DNA of 45,706 bases from Flavobacteriales bacterium (GTDB lineage Bacteria; Bacteroidota; Bacteroidia; UBA10329), in the NCBI GenBank assembly GCA_021741155.1, contig JAIOYP010000031.1, positions 1 to 45,706 on the forward strand, written 5' to 3'. Shown here in pieces: positions 15,855 through 23,608 of the stretch. Under the pieces are notes generated by a model. That model was given only the letters and a program-made list of their open reading frames with translations, did not search any database and was not told where the DNA came from. Every line of letters starts with the position of its first letter. Position 1 is the first letter of the stretch. A program made the position numbers and the translations under genes.

Positions 15855-17746
15855 GTAGTAAGTTCGGATAAACACAATTGAGCATTCGCAAACTGCTGGA
15901 CGTAATAACCATGGAGTTTGCCGTTTTTGTAATTCTGATCTTGAGTTCTTATTTCTGTAATCTTACTCTTGGTTAAACTACTTATGGATTGCAGAGCTTC
16001 GATTCTGGAATTAGCGTCAATTCTACCCAAACAATTTGAAGGAATCCGATGGGCTTTTAGTCTGCCATCTCCTCGAACATCAGATACTTCAATACCACCA
16101 TCGGCTTCTGTAATCTTAAAAAGATCTTTTAGTTGGGGCGTGTCAAGTACCAAAAAACCTTTTTGATAAGCCTTTTCACCAACTGGAATTTGATGGTCTT
16201 CAACAAGTAGAAGTGTTCCGTTTTTAGCAAGGAGCTTAGTAACAGATCCGTCAGTTCCAAATAATTCAAACCATTTGTTTGGGTCAATTTCGTGCAGTAC
16301 GTTGCACATAATGATTACTTGAAACGAATTTTTATCATAGTCTCCTAGAATCTCGTTAACGGAATTATAGTAGCGTTTTTCCGCACTTCCATAAGTCTTG
16401 GCGATGGAATTTTCACACTGTGTTTTGTCCTTGTCGGAAGGGTCGAATGCAACATAATCTAATTGGCCTAAGACTCTTTCTTTCGCAGATTCATCTAATT
16501 CAGCAAGATTGGAAATAACTCTTCCTTTTCCAGCACCAAAATCAAGTACACGAACTTTATCGGTTTTAGACAATGCCGACAACTCAGAATGAATCTGAAC
16601 AGACTGAGGGTCAGTAAACTTAGTCTCGACTACTTTAGGGTCGAATAAACACTCAAATGCATACCTAGCGCTTGCCAATTGAGCAGGTAAACCAATGAAA
16701 TCCTGTAGTTTTCCGATTTCCTCATCATCTCCAAGAAGGCTGTGAAGAACCTTTTCGGGGAGATGTCCTGCGTAACTCACTTGGTTATTTTCAACAAACC
16801 AAATTTGTGCGGAATCAAAATGTGCAAGAATCGGTATCGAATGCGTAGCAATCCAAACTTGACCATTTGGAATACATTCAATGATTCTATCAAGGGTTTC
16901 TATTATTACAGACGGGTGCAAATGGTTTTCAGGTTCATCCATAAAAAGAACAAGGTCGGATAGGGATTTACTTTGACTAAACAATGCCACGCAAAATTGA
17001 ATGAGTACTTTTTGACCATCTGATAAACGTGCTTGACCGATTGGAAACCCAAATATTGTTGCGTCACCGTTTACATCTCTTTTAATCTCATCCTTTAAGA
17101 AATGTTGGAGAAGTTTGGATAGTTCCATATACTCCTGAATGGCTTGTTTTTTTTCTTCTTTGGTGATGATTAAATTAGGATGAGTCGCATTAAACCAAGC
17201 ATCTTGGGTCATTTGAATTTTTGCGATAGTACCATCTGGCAAGCCATTAATACCCACTTGGTCAACGATTTTGGCCTTTTGTCTTATTTCAATTTTCCTG
17301 AATTCGTTGTGATCCTTTAAAACCAAACTTTTAGGAACGAAGTGGAATGCCTGATAATGGTTCGATTCCACATTTGTAATTACTTCATCCCAATTGATCT
17401 GTTCAATGTGTTTTTGTTTTTCCTTTTCATGTGTTCGAATTAAGTTGTGTAAAGATTCTATTTGATTAGTTTTTGTTCCTAGCTCTAATTTTCTTTTATC
17501 AAAACGTTCTGTTTGTGCATCGATTTCTCGCTGAATTATACCCGATTGTTGAACCGCAAACTGAACTTGTGAGGCTGTTGGTTTTTTATTAAATACGGAA
17601 GAGAGTTTGTTAAGAACTCTCGTTTTTCCAGAACCATTTTTACCAGCAAGAAGGACCACTTGGCCTAAGCGGGTCATTTTAATTGGTTCTAATCCATCGG
17701 AATTAGAATCTTCTGATTTTGGAATGTTGACTTCTATAATTCTCAT
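15851..17746 (-). CDS. AAA/ABC-type ATPase fused to a class I SAM methyltransferase
   Basis: A 631-residue two-domain protein. The ATPase half has Walker A GKNGSGKT (35-42), a helical insertion predicted as coiled coil (about 70-125), an ABC-like signature LSDGQ (241-245), Walker B LVLFMDEP (265-272, Asp270/Glu271) and switch His302 in ATHS; this is the layout of OLD/RecF-like AAA_15/AAA_21 ATPases. The second half has methyltransferase motif I LDFGAGKG (401-408), the ribose-binding acid at Asp435, and IIMCNVLHEIDP (478-489). Residues 550-631 are unassigned. It is a single gene, convergent with 15351 and upstream of OstA-like; a -7-like word TACTTTTA lies about 25 bases before the ATG. A defence role is plausible but unproven. 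Confidence 0.88.
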   Translation of the reverse strand: MRIIEVNIPKSEDSNSDGLEPIKMTRLGQVVLLAGKNGSGKTRVLNKLSSVFNKKPTASQVQFAVQQSGIIQREIDAQTERFDKRKLELGTKTNQIESLHNLIRTHEKEKQKHIEQINWDEVITNVESNHYQAFHFVPKSLVLKDHNEFRKIEIRQKAKIVDQVGINGLPDGTIAKIQMTQDAWFNATHPNLIITKEEKKQAIQEYMELSKLLQHFLKDEIKRDVNGDATIFGFPIGQARLSDGQKVLIQFCVALFSQSKSLSDLVLFMDEPENHLHPSVIIETLDRIIECIPNGQVWIATHSIPILAHFDSAQIWFVENNQVSYAGHLPEKVLHSLLGDDEEIGKLQDFIGLPAQLASARYAFECLFDPKVVETKFTDPQSVQIHSELSALSKTDKVRVLDFGAGKGRVISNLAELDESAKERVLGQLDYVAFDPSDKDKTQCENSIAKTYGSAEKRYYNSVNEILGDYDKNSFQVIIMCNVLHEIDPNKWFELFGTDGSVTKLLAKNGTLLLVEDHQIPVGEKAYQKGFLVLDTPQLKDLFKITEADGGIEVSDVRGDGRLKAHRIPSNCLGRIDANSRIEALQSISSLTKSKITEIRTQDQNYKNGKLHGYYVQQFANAQLCLSELTT

Positions 17747-17791
17747 AGGATAGGTTTTAATCCTGTAAAAGTAACATCAATCAGTCGAGTT

Positions 17792-19297
17792 TTACCACAC
17801 AAAAATATCTTCCACCTTTTCAGGTCTTTCTTTAATCCGCCAATTGAAGCCTTCTAGCTTCATGTCACTCAGCTTTACGAGGTTCAACGGATAAAGCGTG
17901 GCATCTGGCTGCGTTAAGAAAGTAATGTCTTTGACCTTGTTCGACTCAATCTTGATAAGCAGATTACTGGCTTTGGCTTTGTTCACATTATCTGGCGGTC
18001 CGCCTTCTTCTCCAGCAAAGTAGATAGTTTCGCCATTGGCCTCCACATACACTCGATTTAGCTTCTGCTCCTTGAAATAACCCGTCATAAAACGGCCCTT
18101 TATCTGATTGAACATGGCGCTGTCTTCCTCAGAAATAATCATGGAGTTCTCCTTCATATAGAGCCTATCAATCTTGTTGTTCTTGTTCTGAATCCACATA
18201 CTGTCTGCCGTGAGTTGATTCTCGTCTGACCACAGGATTGGGTCGCGGTACATTCGAATGGTGGAATCGGCATACGAATACACCAATGAATCGCACTTCC
18301 CACGCATATCAGGCTTGAAGAACTTGGCATGATGGAACGCAAACAGAATTCTGCGGTCAATGATGGTGTCAATAATGCTCAGGAGCGTATCGGAATGAAG
18401 GAAGAGCGAATCAGCTCCCATATCTTGAATCATCACTGCGCTGTCGGTCAGCAAAACCATGTCGCCAACCTCGTAATATTTGGCGCGCTCTCCCGTGAGG
18501 ATGATATTCTGAGCAGTGTCCGAGATTACCACATTCCCAAGTGCCACGCCATAACCGTGTTTCTTATTGTAATACAAACTATCACCCAAAATGGATTGGT
18601 CTGAACTTAGAACAGTGGCCTTTTTACTGAATTGGGCAATGTCAAGCTCTGTATCGTACCAACCGAAATTGCAGAGAATTGTATTCTCATCACTAATAAT
18701 GGTGGTTGGCCCGAGGAAGAATGCCACTTCGGTTTGCGTGTTGTAACGCAGCGTATCACAATAGAGCGTGTATTGCTCATTCACCAGTTTCACGCTGTCC
18801 TTAAAGAACAGTTCTTCTATGGCGCTGTAGTAATATCCAATGCGGCTTGTGAGCGTGTTTTCGCTATCCACAATCTTGCCGCCTGTGTTGTACCAAGCCT
18901 GCTCGGTAGCCATGTTGTAATCCAATTTCTGACTGGTCAGCGTCATTTCGCGGTCAACGAGTTTTACGTTTCGTTTTGCCTTGGCGAATTCGGTGTTTCC
19001 GTTGTAATTCAACTCATCACACCACATTTTGATGCTATCGCCTTTGTTGATACGAACTCTAGAAAAAGCATCCATGCTATTGTCTTCGTAGAGGTAGGCG
19101 CTGTCACAATTCATGATGGCGCCTTGGTGCTCAAAGATTACGTTGCCGATAAGTCGTTTGGCCTTGTGTCCGAGGCTTTCGTCATACTCCAAAACATCAG
19201 CATTGAGCAGTTCAATGCGTTTCTTTTTCTCTTCCTGAGCAAAGGATGAAAAAGTAATACAGATGAATAGAAAAAGTAAGGGTAGACGGCAACGCAT
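17792..19297 (-). CDS. OstA-like/LptA-type periplasmic or outer-membrane protein
   Basis: A 501-residue protein with a signal peptide (MRCRLPLLFLFICITFSSFA, cleaved before QEEKK) and many repeats of the OstA/LptA jellyroll pattern (for example AKRLIGNVIFEHQGAIMNCDSAYLYEDNS and VALGNVVISDT), as in Bacteroidota OstA-like proteins thought to help carry LPS across the periplasm. The open frame extends 27 residues further upstream, but ATG 19297 gives a proper signal peptide and lies 6 bases after an exact -7 box. Together with the LptD-like protein at 7064 it forms a likely LPS export set. Confidence 0.88.
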   Translation of the reverse strand: MRCRLPLLFLFICITFSSFAQEEKKKRIELLNADVLEYDESLGHKAKRLIGNVIFEHQGAIMNCDSAYLYEDNSMDAFSRVRINKGDSIKMWCDELNYNGNTEFAKAKRNVKLVDREMTLTSQKLDYNMATEQAWYNTGGKIVDSENTLTSRIGYYYSAIEELFFKDSVKLVNEQYTLYCDTLRYNTQTEVAFFLGPTTIISDENTILCNFGWYDTELDIAQFSKKATVLSSDQSILGDSLYYNKKHGYGVALGNVVISDTAQNIILTGERAKYYEVGDMVLLTDSAVMIQDMGADSLFLHSDTLLSIIDTIIDRRILFAFHHAKFFKPDMRGKCDSLVYSYADSTIRMYRDPILWSDENQLTADSMWIQNKNNKIDRLYMKENSMIISEEDSAMFNQIKGRFMTGYFKEQKLNRVYVEANGETIYFAGEEGGPPDNVNKAKASNLLIKIESNKVKDITFLTQPDATLYPLNLVKLSDMKLEGFNWRIKERPEKVEDIFVW

Positions 19298-19303
19298 TGG
19301 TGC

Positions 19304-19311
19304 CAAAGTTA
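19304..19311 (-). promoter_or_regulatory. -7-type promoter box directly before the OstA-like gene
   Basis: On the minus strand this reads TAACTTTG, exactly TAnnTTTG, followed by GCACCA and the ATG at 19297. Transcription starting about 4-7 bases after the box would begin at or next to the start codon. It overlaps the stop-proximal end of the small gene at 19309. No -33 TTG was seen. Confidence 0.5.
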
Positions 19312-19557
19312 ACTTCCTTGATGCCTTTCGACCGTTCCTTTCCAAGAAAGATACATGGCGTTGAAATGAGCCAAGCATTCCTTTAGAAATGGCTCATCTA
19401 CCAATTTGTGGAGATTTCCCAAGTTGCCGATTTGGTCGATGGTAATTTTGTAGGATTGCTCCATTGGGCCAGCTTCCAGCTTGAGCGTGTACTTTTCGTT
19501 GTATTCGAAAATCGTAATCTTAATGGTTGGATGGAGAATATTGCCGACTACTCTCAT
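19309..19557 (-). CDS. Small conserved Bacteroidota protein, function unknown
   Basis: An 82-residue protein with phrases (MRVVGNILHPTIKITIFEYNEKYTLKLEAG) typical of a small conserved Bacteroidota family. There is no signal peptide, membrane segment or known catalytic motif; the predicted fold starts with beta strands and ends in helices. It is on the same strand as, and 11 bases upstream of, the OstA-like gene, whose -7 box lies in its last codons. Role unknown; reality of the gene is supported by recalled family resemblance, not a search. Confidence 0.7.
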   Translation of the reverse strand: MRVVGNILHPTIKITIFEYNEKYTLKLEAGPMEQSYKITIDQIGNLGNLHKLVDEPFLKECLAHFNAMYLSWKGTVERHQGS

Positions 19558-19607
19558 TTGTTTGAAGAAAAATGAGAAAAGGAAAAAAGGAAAAACGGGA
19601 TTGAACG

Positions 19608-19640
19608 CAACTCTATAAACTTCATCAACTCTATAAACTT
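19608..19640. repeat. 15-base direct repeat CAACTCTATAAACTT x2
   Basis: Two exact copies (19608-19622 and 19626-19640) are separated by CAT, at the end of the TonB receptor gene and overlapping its stop. Related words (CAACTTTATAAACTC on the minus strand) occur near 6073-6105. Two copies without spacer structure do not make a CRISPR array. Confidence 0.65.
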
Positions 19641-22161
19641 AAAACTTCACTACGATTTTGGCATTTATTCGCCTAGCCGTTAAGTAATTCGGAACGGCAT
19701 ATTGGCGGTTGGTGATGTCGGATATCCACAGGTAACTGAGCGTGTTGTTTGTGCCAAGAAGGTTGAAAACCTCGAAGCTAATCCAAACAGATTCTAAGAA
19801 CTTGAGCGGATTTTTTGGCCCAACAAATTTCTTCTTCTCACCTAAAAGTTGGTACGAGAACCCGATGTCAACCCTTCGGTAGGGCGGAATGCGAAGTGTG
19901 TCTCGGTATCTGGTATTGTCGGGCGGACCAAACGGCATTCCCGAACCAAACACCAAGTTTAAGTGCATTTTAAGCGATGGCAACTTTGGCACGTAATCTT
20001 GGAAGTAAAGAGAGAAGTTTACGCGCTGATCCGTTGGTCTCGGAATGAATCCTGGTGTCTGCTTGATACTATCGGTCGGAATAGAGTTTTCCGTAATTCC
20101 GTACACGATTTTCTCGCCAGTTGAATTGTAGTAATCGTAATAGTAATCGTCAATAATGTCTTCCTGAACGGTCATTACCGACATGCTTGCCCACGATTCA
20201 ATTCCTTTCACAAATTCACCGTTCACCTTTAGGTCAATTCCTGTGGCGTAACCACGTGAGTTGTTCTTGGCGTAGTATCTAATTCTAACGTTGTCTATTT
20301 CATAGGTCACAAGGTCGTTGAGGTATTTGTAATACACCTCAGCCACCAGTTTAAAAGGTCGTTTCCACGCCTTAAAATTGTAATCCATCCCAATAACCGC
20401 ATGGTAAGATTGCTGTGCACGCACGTTCGTATTCAGCTGTCCGTTCAAATCGCGAAGCTCGCGGTAGAAGGGAGGCTGATAGTACATTCCACCCGAAGCT
20501 CTGAAAAGCATATCTGCCTTTTTCCATCTTGGATTGAATGAATAATTGGCTCGTGGAGTGGCAAAAAACTGCTTGTTTACATCCCAATAATGGAAACGAA
20601 CACCAGCGGTAAGGCGGTGCTTGCTTGCGTCAGAAAACATCCATGTATTCTGAATGAACCCGCTACCGCGATGGCTTTGCAGTTTGATGGTGGTTTTTAG
20701 AACATTATAAACCTCGAGCTGAGTTGAATTGAGCGGCAACGAAAAGCCAGATGAATCAATCACATTCCACTCGCTCAACTTATCGGTGATGTCTTCATAT
20801 TGGTATTTGATTCCCCAATCGAGAATTCGATAGCCATCAAACCATTTTCCAATGTGGCTGAGAGAAACCACGTTTGCGGTTAGGTAATTCCGAGCGTGAT
20901 CTAGGAAGGTTCCGATGCCGCGATTGAAGGCAACCTCACCCAAATTGTCTGACCCGAAATTGTTTTCCAATTGTCCGAGGAAATATTGCCCTTGTACATC
21001 AAACGTTTCAGTTTCGTTTGAACGGAAAGCGGATGCGATTAACTTGAATTTTAAGGTTGGATCAGGTTTATGTTCTACCGTCAGCGCACCAAGCATCGTT
21101 TCAAACGTGTTTACTTCTTGTCCATCAAAATAGACGGTAAACCGCAATGCATCGCTGATGGTTCCGAAGTCGGTTTCGCGGTTTTCGGGGACAAACTGAT
21201 AGCGGTTTTGTGCGTAATTAACCAAAGCACTCACGCTCCATTCTTCATTTATGTCGAAGTTGAGTAATCCTTGCGCATCCATAAAACGTGGACGATAAGC
21301 GCCATCTGTATCTAAACTTCCTAGGATGTATTGGTTAGATCGGTAACGGAATCCTCCCAAATAGGAGAAACGATAATCCTTAGAAGAACCCTCCACATGA
21401 ACAGAACCACCGAGTAAACTTCCAGCAACGGAGCCTGCAAACTTTCGCGGTCGCTTGTATTTTACATCCAAAACAGACGACATCTTATCGCCATACTTGG
21501 CTTCAAATCCGCCTGCCGAAAAACTAAGACTTCCAACCAAATCAGGATTTACGAAACTCAAACCTTCTTGCTGCCCAGAACGAACAAGGAACGGGCGGTA
21601 GATCTCGATATCGTTTACGTAAACCAGATTTTCATCATAATTTCCTCCACGAACGTTGTATTGCGAACTCAATTCGTTGTTTGAACTAACACCTGCAAAG
21701 GTTTTAATTACCGCTTCAATTCCTCCTCCTACTGAGGGAATTTCGATAGCAATTCGAGGGTCAACGCGTGTCATCGTATTTTCTCGATTGGCATCGTCAT
21801 TTACCACCGCTTCTGTAATGAGGTTTTCTTTGAATTTGAGGATTCGGTTCAGCGTTTTTACTTCGCCATCAGCCAGTTCCATTTCAAAAAGCTGAGTGTC
21901 GTAGTTTAAGTGCGAGAATGAAACTTTAAGCTTGGTGTTTGCCAGAATGGTGAGGGAATAATTCCCCAAACTATCGGTGGTTGTTCCTCCTGTAAAGCCA
22001 ACGGCTGCAACGGCTGCAAACGGAATTCCCTTGTTATCCTCGTCAAGTAGTTTTCCAGTCACGGTTGCCTTTTGAGCAAACAACTGAGCACTCATTGCAA
22101 GCGCAAAAAGCGTCAAAAGCAATGCTCTGATTTTTATGGTGAGAAATTCTGTCAAGATCAA
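19639..22161 (-). CDS. TonB-dependent receptor with carboxypeptidase-regulatory-like domain
   Basis: An 840-residue outer-membrane receptor. Signal peptide about 1-30 (ends AQLFAQ), CarboxypepD_reg-like domain about 31-118 (VTGKLLDEDNKGIPFAAVAAVGFTGGTTTDSLGNYSLTI), plug domain about 135-235 (VRGGNYDENLVYVNDIEIYRP, SFSAGGFEAKYGDKMSSVLDV), then a 22-strand-type barrel ending in ARRINAKIVVKF. No SusD-like partner follows, which argues against a classical Sus locus. The start appears to be TTG at 22161, overlapping the previous gene's TGA by 4 bases, so the two are probably translationally coupled. Substrate unknown. Confidence 0.9.
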   Translation of the reverse strand: MILTEFLTIKIRALLLTLFALAMSAQLFAQKATVTGKLLDEDNKGIPFAAVAAVGFTGGTTTDSLGNYSLTILANTKLKVSFSHLNYDTQLFEMELADGEVKTLNRILKFKENLITEAVVNDDANRENTMTRVDPRIAIEIPSVGGGIEAVIKTFAGVSSNNELSSQYNVRGGNYDENLVYVNDIEIYRPFLVRSGQQEGLSFVNPDLVGSLSFSAGGFEAKYGDKMSSVLDVKYKRPRKFAGSVAGSLLGGSVHVEGSSKDYRFSYLGGFRYRSNQYILGSLDTDGAYRPRFMDAQGLLNFDINEEWSVSALVNYAQNRYQFVPENRETDFGTISDALRFTVYFDGQEVNTFETMLGALTVEHKPDPTLKFKLIASAFRSNETETFDVQGQYFLGQLENNFGSDNLGEVAFNRGIGTFLDHARNYLTANVVSLSHIGKWFDGYRILDWGIKYQYEDITDKLSEWNVIDSSGFSLPLNSTQLEVYNVLKTTIKLQSHRGSGFIQNTWMFSDASKHRLTAGVRFHYWDVNKQFFATPRANYSFNPRWKKADMLFRASGGMYYQPPFYRELRDLNGQLNTNVRAQQSYHAVIGMDYNFKAWKRPFKLVAEVYYKYLNDLVTYEIDNVRIRYYAKNNSRGYATGIDLKVNGEFVKGIESWASMSVMTVQEDIIDDYYYDYYNSTGEKIVYGITENSIPTDSIKQTPGFIPRPTDQRVNFSLYFQDYVPKLPSLKMHLNLVFGSGMPFGPPDNTRYRDTLRIPPYRRVDIGFSYQLLGEKKKFVGPKNPLKFLESVWISFEVFNLLGTNNTLSYLWISDITNRQYAVPNYLTARRINAKIVVKF

Positions 22162-22817
22162 TATCTATCCCGTTTCTTCCTTTTGAAATCTCCATTTTTC
22201 CACGCTTTGATGAACTTGGCCCAAGCCAATGGGTTCAACAAATTGTTTGGCGGTAGCTGACCTGCATAATACAATTGCGCCCCACGTTGCTGCATGGCGT
22301 AAGTGAAATTCTCTCTTCCGTCCATACCCATGTTCTCCATTCGTTCTTTCAAATCCGCACGAGCTAGATTCTTTTGTGCTCGCTGTTTGTCATCCTCCGG
22401 AAGTCGAAGATCCAAAAATGCTTCTCGGAATTGCTCTTTGGTTGGCCACGGATAAATAACCGCTTCTTGAAGTGTAATCGTATCGCCATCCATCATCTGA
22501 ATGAGGGAATAGTTTTTTCGGTCGAGCGAATCAGGTATAACGAACAGGGCATCTTTAAATCCCATGTAGGAGAATTGGATGGTGTCACCACGCTCGGCCA
22601 CAAACGAATAATATCCGAAGTAGTCGGAAATGGTTCCGCGCTTTGAACCTTTGATGAGAATATTGGCAAACGGAACTGCAACAAGGCTATCTCTGGTAAG
22701 CAAAACACCCGAAAACTGTAATAGGCTGTCGCTTTTGGTCTGTGCTTTTGCATGCATCGAAACGAAGCACGAAGTTATGGCCAGAAAAAAGAGGAGTTGT
22801 TTAAAGGTTCGGTACAT
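22158..22817 (-). CDS. Carboxypeptidase-regulatory-like domain protein paired with the TonB receptor
   Basis: A 219-residue secreted or envelope protein. Start chosen at ATG 22817 (MYRTFKQLLFFLAITSCF), which gives a good signal peptide; the frame is open 10 residues further up. A CarboxypepD_reg-like beta domain spans about 35-120 (FSGVLLTRDSLVAVPFANILIKG and GTISDYFGYYSFVAERGDTIQFSYMGF). The C-terminus is basic and helical, ending KRKKRDRY. It overlaps the TonB receptor start by 4 bases. This two-gene layout (small CarboxypepD protein plus receptor) recurs in Bacteroidota; its exact role is not known. Confidence 0.8.
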   Translation of the reverse strand: MYRTFKQLLFFLAITSCFVSMHAKAQTKSDSLLQFSGVLLTRDSLVAVPFANILIKGSKRGTISDYFGYYSFVAERGDTIQFSYMGFKDALFVIPDSLDRKNYSLIQMMDGDTITLQEAVIYPWPTKEQFREAFLDLRLPEDDKQRAQKNLARADLKERMENMGMDGRENFTYAMQQRGAQLYYAGQLPPNNLLNPLAWAKFIKAWKNGDFKRKKRDRY

Positions 22818-22856
22818 ACTATGAGATAACTGCTCGGTAACGGTCAAGTTTGCAAA

Positions 22857-23387
22857 CTATTGCACAACAAATTTTTCCATTTCTTCCAAAATGCTAAAAA
22901 TCATCTCATCGTTCTCAGGAGTGTCCGATTCTGATAGGTATGCTTTTAGGCGGATTATCTCATTTTCGAGCATTTCCTGATTTGAAATAGCTTCCCAATT
23001 TTCAACCACTGTTAGCACCTCTAAGCATTCCATGTAGTTGCCTGTCGAAGCTACGGTAATGAAATCAGGCAACCTATGACTAAGATCAATACCCGATTGC
23101 CAACAGGCAGAAAGCATCAGAATACGTATATCTGCGAAGTTCGGATTGGCCAATTGATTTACAATTTCTTCCACCGCTTCCTTGTCTTTTAGGTCAAAAA
23201 GCAGTTGAGAAATGGCGTTTTCAATTCCCGTATCGGTGGTGTCTACTAACGCCTTTAGCAAGTCATTGATATAAGTGGCATCACCACCCTTTTTGATCTT
23301 CTCAATCGCTTTCAGCGCAAACGCTTCATCGTTGCTCTTCAGATCCTTGATAACCGCCTCGCGGTTTGTCTTTGAAATTTTCGCCAT
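22857..23387 (-). CDS. HEAT-repeat-like helical protein
   Basis: A 176-residue, all-helical, acidic protein without signal peptide. The helix pairs (AFALKAIEKIKKGGDATYINDLLKALVD, then NAISQLLFDLKDKEAVEEIVNQL) resemble HEAT/armadillo repeats, which usually bind other proteins. Start chosen at ATG 23387 (MAKISKTNREAVIK); the frame is open 8 residues upstream through CGCGCC-rich sequence. A -7-like word TACATTCG (one mismatch) lies 11 bases before this ATG on the minus strand. It precedes the CarboxypepD/TonB pair by 39 bases and may be cotranscribed. Function unknown. Confidence 0.65.
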   Translation of the reverse strand: MAKISKTNREAVIKDLKSNDEAFALKAIEKIKKGGDATYINDLLKALVDTTDTGIENAISQLLFDLKDKEAVEEIVNQLANPNFADIRILMLSACWQSGIDLSHRLPDFITVASTGNYMECLEVLTVVENWEAISNQEMLENEIIRLKAYLSESDTPENDEMIFSILEEMEKFVVQ

Positions 23388-23576
23388 AATTCGAGGCGCG
23401 AATGTACTCAATTGAACACGTTTGCCGAATTCGCATTCTGGCCAAGTCTGTAATTCTAGATAAAGCAGGAGGTGTCTTTAAGCTTAGAGTGACACAGTTC
23501 GTTGAACAGATTTAAAACTTCTACTCCAAGAGCAGCCTTCTTGGTCAGTTTCGTCTGTATAGCTGAGGACATTTTT

Positions 23577-23584
23577 TAGCTTTA
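23577..23584 (+). promoter_or_regulatory. -7-like box before the PKD adhesin gene
   Basis: TAGCTTTA differs from TAnnTTTG by its last base and lies 24 bases before the GTG start at 23609. The rest of the gap 23412-23608 shows no further structure I can name. Confidence 0.3.
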
Positions 23585-23608
23585 CAGATTTAACCCCCAA
23601 TTCAATTA

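Noticed and set aside
18632..19249. 205-residue open frame on + inside the OstA-like gene
   Set aside because: Antisense to a well-supported gene, with no family resemblance.
19608..19640. Possible CRISPR from the tandem 15-base repeat
   Set aside because: Only two copies with a 3-base gap; no spacers or cas genes.
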